From: Algoriphagus machipongonensis
GTDB taxonomy: Bacteria; Bacteroidota; Bacteroidia; Cytophagales; Cyclobacteriaceae
DNA length: 64,000 nucleotides
Assembly: GCF_000166275.1 (NCBI RefSeq)
Contig: NZ_CM001023.1
Location: 3,661,001-3,725,000, forward strand
Direction: 5' to 3'
Shown: piece after piece, positions 1-7,776 of the stretch
How the letters are laid out: every line of letters starts with the position of its first letter
Numbering within the stretch: position 1 is the first letter of the stretch
The notes under the pieces: generated by a model
The model's input: only the letters and a program-made list of their open reading frames with translations
Told to the model about the DNA's origin: nothing
Database searches by the model: none
Translations under genes and position numbers: made by a program

Positions 1-1014
1 TCCCAAAGTTTTTCTTTGCCTTTGAAAATTTGATAAACGCTAGTGGATTTATACTTATCCACAACTTCCATAAACTCTTTACCTCCCGCCATATTTTTAG
101 GCAACTGATCCACCTCATCTTTAGGTGCTGCCCTTTGGAAACTTGTTAATAAGTAATCATTTGAAAAAGTAAAGCTGATATACTCACCTGCGGCCAAACT
201 CTTAAAAAACTCCAAATTACTTCCTACTTCAGTGGGTTCAATTAGCTGATAGCCATCTTCCGGTTTTAAATCCCAATAATCTAACAAAGTCAATTCAGGA
301 AAAGAATAGACATACAATTCTGGAGAATTTGGAAACAAAAGGTATAGTGTATCTGGAGCGAACTGAACTAAAGGATCCAATTTTGAATAATACCCCGGGT
401 TTTTAGCCAAATGACTTTCTTTTGGAATATATTCAGAATTTAGAATTTCATAGGTCTTGATATCTCTAAGGGTAATAAAAGGATAAGCGGTGCTATAATT
501 TTCTTCTTTAATTACACTGGGACGGTCTTTTTCTTCAATCGAAAAAGTATAAAGGATGTTTTTATAGGTATTAAAACCATGGCTTCCTCCCACTGTGCGC
601 GTAACAAGCTCATAATTGTTCTCCCATTTACTTTGCAGAATGAAATCCAGATCATAGGAGTAAGTACCGGTAATGGTCTGAATTAATATTTCTTCATCTG
701 CCCCATATCTAGCGGCTACAAAATAGCCTGCTTGCATGCTGTTTTTACCATCTCCTGTCAAATTTGCAGATTTTAAAATCTCTCCATCAGGGTTGATCCT
801 CAGGAATTCTGAAGTTTTCCAGTCATAAAATAAAAATTCAGAATGGTCGATTTTGGCATCAACCAGAGTTGGTTTTGTCAGCCTATCTATCACCAAACTA
901 TCTATAATCACTAGCTCGGGAATATAGCTTGTAGCACTTTCCCCTTTCTCCTTTCTCCTTTTCAGAACATGCAAAGAGCAAGACAAAAACAGTCAATAAA
1001 AAAATGTTTTTCAT
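1..1014 (-). pseudogene. DUF4221-like lipoprotein, frameshifted, 3' end outside window
   Basis: Reading leftward from an ATG at 1014, the first frame gives a lipoprotein signal peptide (MKNIFLLTVFVLLFAC, lipobox LFAC) and then meets an in-frame TAG within about 40 codons. The next frame is open from about 925 to the window edge and encodes a long beta-strand-rich protein (for example YDWKTSEFLRINPDGE and LTGDGKNSMQAGYF). Removing one G from the GGGG run near 936-939 would join the two. The body resembles the intact DUF4221 family protein at 34955-36088 in length, lipobox and style; these Bacteroidota lipoproteins look like beta-propellers and have no known function. The gene may be truly broken, phase-variable, or contain a sequencing error. 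The C-terminus is not in the window. Confidence 0.75.
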
Positions 1015-1099
1015 AATTTAATTTTACTAACAAGATAGGTAAGCAAGCCTAAAATCCAAAAATTGTTAAACCTCTTGAAGTTTATCTTGTTATGTTTTT

Positions 1100-1549
1100 A
1101 TGAACCTCTACAGGATTTTAATTTTTGTCTATTTAGTCATGTCTCCTTTTACAAGTTTTGCCCAAGATCTTTCCGAGCACCGATGGAAGGATCGATTAGT
1201 TATCCTGCAAGCAAATGACCTCAATAATCAACTCTTAAAGGAACAGATACTCGAGTTGAGGAACAATAATGAAGGACTGAAAGATCGACAAATTATTGTT
1301 TACCAAATCATCCAAAACAAGTATCAAAAAGGGATTTATGATGAAAATGAATGGGTGAAATCCGAGGGGAAATTCACTTCTCATAATGAAGGGGATTCTC
1401 CTTTTCAGTTTACCCTTATCGGTTTGGATGGAGGCATCAAACTAAAAAATAATGAGCCAATTAGCTGTGAGAAGTTATTTGGGACAATTGATCAAATGCC
1501 CTTGAGGCAATCTGAAATCCGAAGAAAAAAAGATGGGGATAATTTTTAA
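1100..1549 (+). CDS. DUF4174 domain secreted protein
   Basis: 149 residues. A signal peptide (residues 1-21, ending FTSFAQ) is followed by a small domain opening DLSEHRWKDRLVIL and closing LIGLDGGIKL...PLRQSEIRR, the pattern of the DUF4174 family. That family is predicted to have a thioredoxin-like fold but lacks a CxxC pair here, so redox activity is not expected. It is probably periplasmic. The gene is divergent from the broken DUF4221 gene, with 85 bp between the starts. Function unknown; assignment is by family pattern. Confidence 0.75.
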   Translation: MNLYRILIFVYLVMSPFTSFAQDLSEHRWKDRLVILQANDLNNQLLKEQILELRNNNEGLKDRQIIVYQIIQNKYQKGIYDENEWVKSEGKFTSHNEGDSPFQFTLIGLDGGIKLKNNEPISCEKLFGTIDQMPLRQSEIRRKKDGDNF

Positions 1550-1688
1550 CCAATGAATTAAACGTTCCACGCTGACTTACTTTTTTGCTCTTTTAAATTC
1601 ATTAAAAGTTAAAATATGGAATTAATACTTCCGTTATTTTAATGGTTGGTGTAGTTCCCTAATTGTTTGAAAATTAAAATTCCTAAAA

Positions 1689-2066
1689 ATGGCAAAGATC
1701 ATTTCCAGTCCTGATTGTGGAAACTCCCCGAAAATGGCCTTCCTAAAAGAATTCAATATTGCTTTTGTAGAAGGGGAAATCCCATTTCTTGTAGACAGTG
1801 TTACCGAGGATATTGTATGGAATTTAGTTGGAGACAAAGAGATTAAGGGAAAAGAAAATTTTGCTCAGGAATTAGAAAATATGAAAACGGAGAAGGTTTT
1901 AGAGTTGAAGATAGAGCAAATCCTATCCCATGGGAAAGAGGGAGCGATCCATGGAATCTTGAAAATGCAAAGTGGAAAGAAATATGCTTTTTCAGACTTT
2001 TATAGATTTAAGGGAGCAAAAGGCGATAAGATTAAATCTATCACTTCCTATGTAATCATTATTTAA
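1689..2066 (+). CDS. NTF2-like / SnoaL-like protein
   Basis: 125 residues, no signal peptide, so cytosolic. The order helix (FLKEFNIAFVEGEIPFLVDS), VTEDIVWNLVGDKEIKGK, then an alternating beta sheet ending YRFKGAKGDKIKSITSYVI is typical of the cone-shaped NTF2-like superfamily (nuclear transport factor 2 / SnoaL-like). Members bind small hydrophobic molecules or act as isomerases or hydrolases; no catalytic residues can be named here. The ATG at 1689 follows a stop-rich A+T leader. It stands alone between two unrelated genes, so context gives no substrate. Confidence 0.7.
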   Translation: MAKIISSPDCGNSPKMAFLKEFNIAFVEGEIPFLVDSVTEDIVWNLVGDKEIKGKENFAQELENMKTEKVLELKIEQILSHGKEGAIHGILKMQSGKKYAFSDFYRFKGAKGDKIKSITSYVIII

Positions 2067-2154
2067 TAACCAAAAAGTAAGTTATTCATGATATGATTTT
2101 TTCCCTTATTTATTCGCTATATTATTTTTTTATAAATTATTTAAATAACTAATT

Positions 2155-3096
2155 ATGCCAGAAATAACCTACACAGTTGAAGTCAAAACAGGGTACAAAG
2201 GGACTAATGCAGACATTGAAATTTTTTTAATGGGCACTAAAGGGAATTGGAAAGAGTTTCAATTAATGGATAATCCAGGACTTGATGATTTGGAGCCAAA
2301 CCAAATAAGCACATTTACTTTTTACGATGATATTGATATCGGCACAGTCACAGATATTGCTTTAAGACCACGAGGGCCTGGACTGTATCACGATAATTGG
2401 AAAATGGATGAAATTAAAATAAACTCCAATGCTAAAGACTCAATGGAATCTACATTTGGCGAGCGAAAAAGATTATTTGTTGGAGATGCGGAACCAATAA
2501 TTCTCAGAGCAAATGAATTTCCTTCAATAAATTTAATTAATAAAATAGAAAATATTAAGGTAAGTAGTTACGTAATTGCCGAAAATAATTTCGGGGGTAA
2601 TGCTACAAAAGATCATAAAGAAACTTCTGAAATCATTGAAAGTGAAAGCTTAACAATTTCAACTGAAGATTCTCTTGCATTAAAACAATCTTACGAGATG
2701 CAAACAGGAGTAAAAGTTGAAGGAATTGTTGATGTCTCTTCAACTTTTTCAAGTGAAATAGCGGCTACTTTTAAGCAAGTTGTAACAAACCAAAAGGAAA
2801 AAATTATAAAGAGGTCTAATTCATTTTCATATGAGGGGAAAGACAACCATTGCAATTTTTTTATCTATACAGATTATGAAATAAGAGTTATCGGAACTTA
2901 TGATATAGGAAAATCGAAAAAAGGCAAAGTCGAAAAACCTATTGAAAAGCATAGAACAGTTGTGATTAGATCATTCAAAGCCGTCGATCAAAAATTAGAT
3001 GGATCAAATGAAAGTTTTGAAGAAATGTGGGTCAAGGCGGGTGAATCATTAGAAAATATTCCTAAAACTCCCACTTTAGCTGATCTTGAGAAATAA
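2155..3096 (+). CDS. PLAT/LH2 domain plus aerolysin-like beta-pore protein
   Basis: 313 residues without signal peptide. Residues 3-92 (start YTVEVKTGYKGTNADIEIFL, end DNWKMDEIKI) match the PLAT/LH2 beta-sandwich, a lipid- or membrane-docking domain. Residues about 130-240 show long Ser/Thr-rich alternating strands (ESLTISTEDSLALKQSYEMQ, VDVSSTFSSEIAATFKQVV), the amphipathic hairpin pattern of aerolysin/ETX-MTX2-type beta-pore-forming proteins. No known leader suggests secretion by type I export or lysis, or an intracellular role. It has an A+T-rich leader (2067-2154) and its own 3' terminator. The aerolysin call rests on pattern, not conserved catalytic residues; a different beta-sandwich module is possible. 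Confidence 0.55.
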   Translation: MPEITYTVEVKTGYKGTNADIEIFLMGTKGNWKEFQLMDNPGLDDLEPNQISTFTFYDDIDIGTVTDIALRPRGPGLYHDNWKMDEIKINSNAKDSMESTFGERKRLFVGDAEPIILRANEFPSINLINKIENIKVSSYVIAENNFGGNATKDHKETSEIIESESLTISTEDSLALKQSYEMQTGVKVEGIVDVSSTFSSEIAATFKQVVTNQKEKIIKRSNSFSYEGKDNHCNFFIYTDYEIRVIGTYDIGKSKKGKVEKPIEKHRTVVIRSFKAVDQKLDGSNESFEEMWVKAGESLENIPKTPTLADLEK

Positions 3097-3151
3097 AAAT
3101 TGGAATCAGAGCTTCTTATTTTCCTTAGATAATTTATTCAGCAGAATAAAT

Positions 3152-3185
3152 AATAAAACCCGATTCTTTTGAATCGGGTTTTATT
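3152..3185. terminator. bidirectional intrinsic terminator
   Basis: A perfect 15-bp inverted repeat, AATAAAACCCGATTC (3152-3166) and its complement (3171-3185), has a TTTT loop. The arms begin and end in A/T runs, so it can terminate transcription from both the PLAT gene and the convergent DUF4136 gene. Confidence 0.85.
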
Positions 3186-3202
3186 TAAATCACAATATTA
3201 TA

Positions 3203-3793
3203 TTATTGGGCACTTGCCTGAAATTGGTTAAAGTCAAAGTTTTCGAATATCGCTCCAACTTTTTCCTGCATGGAAGACATATTTTTAATGTCTTCTGCAG
3301 TTAGTGCTCCAGAAGCATATCCTTGCCATATCTGGTTTCCGGATTTAGCATCCATAAAATTTACCAGGACAGTACCCTTATCAACGGGTATCATCTGTAC
3401 AGCCTCGGATCTTGGTCCAAAACCTAAATAGTCTTGTCCATTATCCAAAATGTACTTTCTCAATTCAGTATCTTCTTCAAGTACTGTAAAATTGATCAGC
3501 ATCTCTGGAGCCTTTTCATCTTTGGCAAAGCCTCTAGCTTCCATTTGAAGCTCTACGGCATCTTTAATCATCTTTCTGGACGATTTATTATTGAATACCA
3601 AAGCATCAGCCGGTCCAACCAGCGCATAGGCGTTAGGGATCGTTTCTTTATCGGAAATCCAAGCATAGGTTCTGTAATTCTCTAAGCTTGCATCCCCATC
3701 TTCTCTAGTGACTACTTTCATCCCTTTGTTAGTACAGGAAGATATAGCCAGCGAGAATATTGTGAATAATAATAAATAGCTTAATTTTTTCAT
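3203..3793 (-). CDS. DUF4136 family lipoprotein
   Basis: 196 residues. A lipoprotein signal with lipobox SSC at residue 20 is followed by the DUF4136 pattern: YRTYAWISDKE near residue 45, a central helix (SRKMIKDAVELQMEARGF), the strand MLINFTVLEE, and the C-terminal segment VNFMDAKSGNQIWQGYASG. DUF4136 lipoproteins are common outer-membrane-associated proteins of unknown function in Bacteroidota. It is convergent with the PLAT gene and divergent from the sulfatase. Confidence 0.85.
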   Translation of the reverse strand: MKKLSYLLLFTIFSLAISSCTNKGMKVVTREDGDASLENYRTYAWISDKETIPNAYALVGPADALVFNNKSSRKMIKDAVELQMEARGFAKDEKAPEMLINFTVLEEDTELRKYILDNGQDYLGFGPRSEAVQMIPVDKGTVLVNFMDAKSGNQIWQGYASGALTAEDIKNMSSMQEKVGAIFENFDFNQFQASAQ

Positions 3794-4188
3794 GGTCCTT
3801 GAATTTTTGGTGAAACATGTCTAAAGGAAATGCACTTATTTCAACCATATCATAGGCCTTTAACCCTGTTCTGGGTAGTTCTAATCAAACCTCCTTTAGG
3901 ATTACACTTATATATGTTCCAATACCATTCCAAGAGAACGAAACAGCGTTTAAATACATAAAACACTGATTATTAACATTTTAAAAATTATTCACGTAGA
4001 AAAACCTCAACAATTTGAGGAAAAAATTTCGACGCCATGAGCAAAAGAAATGGCTTAATTTCAAACCAGAGACCATTAAACAATAATTTCCCCCCTTCTA
4101 TATCACAAAGTATAGGCAATTCCTAACGGCTATAGTACTTTTAAATTGATGTATCAAATGCCTTAAGCGCACGAATTATTTTTAATCT
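3794..4188. other. 395-bp divergent intergenic region
   Basis: This A+T-rich region separates the divergent DUF4136 and sulfatase genes and must carry both promoters. A small hairpin, CCTCAA (4005-4010) with TTGAGG (4015-4020), is the only clear structure. No convincing -7/-33 pair, ORF or RNA gene was recognised. Confidence 0.4.
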
Positions 4189-5610
4189 ATGAAAAAAGTA
4201 TCCTACTTATTGCTATCCCTTACTTTACTAAGCCTTAATAGCTTCTCCCCTCCTGAACCCAAACCCAATAAACAACCTAATATCATCCTAATTTTTATTG
4301 ATGACATGGGTTGGGCTGATTTTTCCAGTTTTGGAAATACCGATGCCCAGACACCAAACTTTGATCAAATGGCTTCAGAAGGCATCAGTTTTGAGCAGTT
4401 TTATGTCAACTCTCCTATTTGTTCGCCTTCCCGAGTAGCCATCTCCACAGGCACATATCCTCAGCGTTGGAACATTACTTCTTACTTAGATAATCGTGCT
4501 CAAAACCAAAAACGAGGAATGGCAAGCTGGCTGGATCCTTCAGCGCCTATGTTGGCAAGAAGCCTCCAAGAAGCAGGATATGCCACGGGCCATTTTGGAA
4601 AATGGCATATGGGAGGGCAAAGAGATGTGAACAATGCTCCTGCTATTACTGAGTATGGTTTTGATGAATCTCTTACAAATTTTGAAGGAATGGGAGCAAA
4701 ATTATTGCCCCTCACTAAAGATGAGACAGGAAAAGTCGGGCGTATCTGGGAAGGTGCAGAAATACTAGGAGAACCTGTTACCTGGATGCAAAGGTCCGAG
4801 ATTACCACAGGCTTTATCAACGAGGCAATACAATTTATTGACGAAGCGGAAAAGGAGGAGAAACCCTTTTATGTAAATATTTGGCCAGATGATGTACATA
4901 GCCCTTATTGGCCTCCATTTGAAGATTATGGCCTTGCCAAAGAAGATGGTAAAAGAGGTTTGTACCTGGCAGTTCTGGAAGCAATGGATCAGCAGTTTGG
5001 TAAACTTTTCGATTACATCAAGTCCAATGAAAATTTACGAGACAACACCTTAATCCTTATTTGTTCTGACAATGGTCCGGAACAGGGAGCTGGTAGAGCC
5101 GGAAACTTGAAAGGCTATAAAACCCATTTATACGAGGGAGGAATTCGCTCCTCTTTAATTGTTTGGGGAGCTAGCTATATTGATGATCATGCAAAAGGAT
5201 CCCGCAATAAAGAATCTGTATTTTCTGCAATAGACTTGAAGCCTTCATTGCTAAAGTTTGTGGGAACTACGGATTCTAAAAACTCTATTTCAGATGGAGA
5301 AAACATGATTAAAACCATTCTTGGTGAATCTAAAAAATCCCGTCAATCTCCAATTTTTTATAGCAGGCCTCCAGACAGAAAAAACTATTACGGGTTTGAA
5401 AATCTACCTGATTTGGCAATACGTGAGGGAGACTGGAAACTTTTATGCGACTATGATGGAAGCAGACCTGAATTGTATCAATTAATTGACGATCCTGGAG
5501 AAAAGCAAAACCTTGCTGAACAACATCCCGAGAGAGTAGCCTCTATGAGGGATAAAGTAGTCTCTTGGTATCAATCGATGCCGGTTTTGGAAACAGAGAC
5601 CATAGAATAG
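4189..5610 (+). CDS. Secreted sulfatase (formylglycine-dependent, arylsulfatase-like)
   Basis: 473 residues. Signal peptide 1-20 is followed by the alkaline-phosphatase-superfamily fold of type I sulfatases. Metal-binding Asp38-Asp39 lie in FIDDMGWAD. The CxPSR signature is CSPSR, with Cys78 the residue converted to formylglycine; no sulfatase-maturase gene is in this window. GHFGKWHMGG (Lys138, His140) and SDNGPEQ are the expected active-site and metal segments. The C-terminal subdomain (REGDWKLLCDYDG, LYQLIDDPGEKQNLAE) is typical. It probably removes sulfate esters from marine polysaccharides in the periplasm. No SusCD pair is adjacent, so the substrate cannot be assigned. Confidence 0.92.
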   Translation: MKKVSYLLLSLTLLSLNSFSPPEPKPNKQPNIILIFIDDMGWADFSSFGNTDAQTPNFDQMASEGISFEQFYVNSPICSPSRVAISTGTYPQRWNITSYLDNRAQNQKRGMASWLDPSAPMLARSLQEAGYATGHFGKWHMGGQRDVNNAPAITEYGFDESLTNFEGMGAKLLPLTKDETGKVGRIWEGAEILGEPVTWMQRSEITTGFINEAIQFIDEAEKEEKPFYVNIWPDDVHSPYWPPFEDYGLAKEDGKRGLYLAVLEAMDQQFGKLFDYIKSNENLRDNTLILICSDNGPEQGAGRAGNLKGYKTHLYEGGIRSSLIVWGASYIDDHAKGSRNKESVFSAIDLKPSLLKFVGTTDSKNSISDGENMIKTILGESKKSRQSPIFYSRPPDRKNYYGFENLPDLAIREGDWKLLCDYDGSRPELYQLIDDPGEKQNLAEQHPERVASMRDKVVSWYQSMPVLETETIE

Positions 5611-5641
5611 TAAAACTCACTTACTCTAAGACCTTTAAAAT

Positions 5642-5674
5642 AAGAAAGCCGAACTTCACAGTCCGGCTTTCTTT
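5642..5674. terminator. intrinsic terminator between sulfatase and folE
   Basis: AAGAAAGCCG (5642-5651) pairs perfectly with CGGCTTTCTT (5664-5673) across a 12-nt loop, followed by T residues; the A-rich left arm gives T residues on the other strand. It serves the convergent sulfatase and folE genes. Confidence 0.8.
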
Positions 5675-5696
5675 GTTGGTTTAGTATCTTATATTT

Positions 5697-6401
5697 TTAT
5701 TTCTCCAAAGAGATATATTTCAAAAACTCATTCCTGGATTGCTCATCTTTTTCAAACTTCCCAGAATAGAAAGAAGTCACTGTGGAGCTATTCGTATCCT
5801 GAACACCTCTAGAACTTACACACATATGATTAGCGTCCAATATCACTGCTACATCATCTGTCTTCAGCACTTCTTTAAGCTCGTTTCCTATTTGCATAGT
5901 CAATCTCTCCTGAACCTGTGGTCTTTTGGCAAAATACTGAACGATCCTATTGATTTTAGAGAGTCCAATTACTTCCCCTTTAGAGATATAAGCAACATGG
6001 GCATTACCATATATTGGCACAAAATGATGCTCACAATGGGAGTGGAAAGTGATATCCTTCTCCACTAGCATCTCTTTGTACTTGTACTTATTTTCAAAAA
6101 GCTTGGCAATAGGCTTATTTTTTGGATTTAAGCCGCTGAAAACTTCCTTAACATACATTTTTGCTACACGATGGGGAGTTCCTTTCAAACTATCGTCCGT
6201 CAGGTCCAATCCCATGATATGCATGATTTCACGAAAGTGTTTCTCGATCAATTCGACTTTTAAGTCATCATCCATCTCAAAAGCATCCTCTCGCAAGGGA
6301 GTTTCAAGGGAGGTTCCTACATGCTCCTCTCCAATTTCCTCTAGGGAAGCTTGTGAAATGTCAATTCCCATCGTATTCAACAAAGTTTCTTTCTGTTTCA
6401 T
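5697..6401 (-). CDS. folE: GTP cyclohydrolase I
   Basis: 234 residues. FolE converts GTP to 7,8-dihydroneopterin triphosphate, the entry step to folate, biopterin and (via QueD) queuosine. The conserved core is complete: GTPHRVAKMY near 74-83; the zinc ligands Cys123 and His126 in HSHCEHHF and Cys194 in HMCVSSRG; IGLSKINRI; and QVQERLT. The N-terminal extension of about 45 residues is poorly conserved. The ATG at 6401 overlaps queD by 41 bp; a second in-frame Met (residue 11, 6371) would overlap by only 11 bp and is an equally plausible start. The pair is probably translationally coupled in an operon with queD first. Confidence 0.95.
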   Translation of the reverse strand: MKQKETLLNTMGIDISQASLEEIGEEHVGTSLETPLREDAFEMDDDLKVELIEKHFREIMHIMGLDLTDDSLKGTPHRVAKMYVKEVFSGLNPKNKPIAKLFENKYKYKEMLVEKDITFHSHCEHHFVPIYGNAHVAYISKGEVIGLSKINRIVQYFAKRPQVQERLTMQIGNELKEVLKTDDVAVILDANHMCVSSRGVQDTNSSTVTSFYSGKFEKDEQSRNEFLKYISLEK

Positions 6402-6771
6402 ATAGTCGAATCGTTAATTCGAATTTCCGATCAATTTTTTCCCTTAAAATATTCCAAATAACCACTGCAATGTTCTCAGCGGTTGGGTTAAGTTGAATGA
6501 ATTCATCGGTATCCAAGTTTAAATTTTTATGATCAAATCTTTTTAATACAAACTCCTTGATCAAATCGCTCAAGAGTTTCATATCATATACGTATCCCGT
6601 CCTGGGGTCTATTTCCCCCCTCAATTTCACAATCAATTCATAATTGTGTCCATGAAAATGAGGATTATTACACTTTCCAAAAACAGCTTTGTTCTGCTCA
6701 TCAGACCAATCTGGGTTATGTAAACGGTGGGCTGCATTGAAATGCTCTTTTCTAAAGACGGTGACTTTCAT
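6361..6771 (-). CDS. queD: 6-pyruvoyl-tetrahydropterin synthase / QueD family
   Basis: 136 residues. Zinc ligands His15 (AAHRLHN), His39 and His41 (HFHGHNYE) and the nucleophile Cys34 (GKCNNPHFHGHNY) are present. The CNNP-x-x-HGHNY spacing resembles PTPS enzymes of biopterin synthesis as much as bacterial QueD, so the product may be 6-carboxy-tetrahydropterin (queuosine route) or 6-pyruvoyl-tetrahydropterin. The C-terminal acid-rich ETERNFVEY helps bind pterin. It overlaps the downstream folE gene, which supplies its substrate. Family certain, exact reaction less so. Confidence 0.88.
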   Translation of the reverse strand: MKVTVFRKEHFNAAHRLHNPDWSDEQNKAVFGKCNNPHFHGHNYELIVKLRGEIDPRTGYVYDMKLLSDLIKEFVLKRFDHKNLNLDTDEFIQLNPTAENIAVVIWNILREKIDRKFELTIRLYETERNFVEYDGN

Positions 6772-6877
6772 GAATTAGTTGAACAGGGATAACTCATTTT
6801 TGTTTAATTTTATTTAATTTTTATTAAACAACCTTCAGATATCGCTGCCCTTCAATGGTTTAATTTTAAATATCCTG

Positions 6878-6885
6878 CAAAAGTA
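6878..6885 (-). promoter_or_regulatory. candidate -7 box for queD-folE
   Basis: On the minus strand TACTTTTG matches the Bacteroidota TAnnTTTG -7 element, about 106 nt upstream of the queD ATG. The upstream T-rich -33 element is weak. Confidence 0.45.
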
Positions 6886-7016
6886 CAGAATAATATTCGG
6901 CATGAAAAACCGTTATTAACCCTAGCGCCTTAATAACGGGAAATCTGCCTATTTAGGTTCCCCTCATCCAATGTCCTAAAAGTGACTTAAATCATAAAGT
7001 TCTGATTAGATGGAAC

Positions 7017-7047
7017 TTTTAAAATAAATTTTCTGCTTGTACCTTTA
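7017..7047 (+). promoter_or_regulatory. candidate promoter of YkuD gene
   Basis: TTTT at 7017-7020, a 19-nt spacer and TACCTTTA at 7040-7047 fit the Bacteroidota promoter layout and lie just before the ATG at 7066, giving a leader of about 12-15 nt. Confidence 0.5.
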
Positions 7048-7065
7048 CGATATCACCCAGATTAT

Positions 7066-7776
7066 ATGATTACATCAAATTTCCTAATTCCCATTCTTTG
7101 GATTTTCAGCTTACATACGCCTTCACCTGCATCGATCGAAAAAGTAGAAACGGTCATTGAATCCGAAAATCCAACATCCCTTTACGATCAATTAGCTGAA
7201 AAAACCTCAACTCTACCCAAAAAGGAAGTATTTGAGTTGGCCATGCAAGGATGGAAAAATTTAAGTAGTGAACTGAAATCACATGTAGTCACCATCATAG
7301 ACTTTAGCTTACCTTCTACTGAAAAACGCCTTTGGATCATCGATCCTCATAAACAGGAAGTGTTACTTCAATCGGTCGTTTCTCATGGCAGAAATTCAGG
7401 GAATTTAATGGCAACGACCTTTTCCAATACTCCAGAATCTTACAAAAGTAGCTTGGGCTTTTATAAAACTGCAGAAACCTACCATGGTAAACATGGCTAT
7501 TCTTTACGTCTGGATGGTTTAGAAAAAGGATTTAATGATCAGGCCAGAAATAGAGCGATTGTTATTCACGGAGCTGATTATGCTCGTGAAGAATTTGCCA
7601 AAAGCGTTGGTCGACTAGGAAGAAGCTTAGGCTGCCCTGCCTTACCTTCTGAAATATCATCAAAAGCGATAGATTTCATAAAAGAAGGATCACTTCTTTT
7701 TATTTATGGTCAAGATGAAAAATATCTTAAGACCTCTCAATTGATTCAGCCTTCGGAGCAGATCGCAGGGCTTTGA
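7066..7776 (+). CDS. L,D-transpeptidase-like protein (YkuD_2 / murein L,D-transpeptidase catalytic domain)
   Basis: 236 residues. N-terminal hydrophobic segment 1-20, then the YkuD_2-type catalytic domain: HGRNSG at 108-112, TTFSNTPESYKSSLGFYKT, YHGKHGYSLRLDGLEKGFND, AIVIHGADYA (His168) and GRLGRSLGCPALP (nucleophile Cys190). The family has the L,D-transpeptidase Cys-His arrangement acting on peptidoglycan stem peptides in the periplasm. Its last 50 bp overlap the convergent YcbB-like gene, so the C-terminal tail beyond YGQDEKY is probably dispensable. Three L,D-transpeptidase-type genes in a row suggest a dedicated 3-3 crosslinking locus. Confidence 0.85.
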   Translation: MITSNFLIPILWIFSLHTPSPASIEKVETVIESENPTSLYDQLAEKTSTLPKKEVFELAMQGWKNLSSELKSHVVTIIDFSLPSTEKRLWIIDPHKQEVLLQSVVSHGRNSGNLMATTFSNTPESYKSSLGFYKTAETYHGKHGYSLRLDGLEKGFNDQARNRAIVIHGADYAREEFAKSVGRLGRSLGCPALPSEISSKAIDFIKEGSLLFIYGQDEKYLKTSQLIQPSEQIAGL

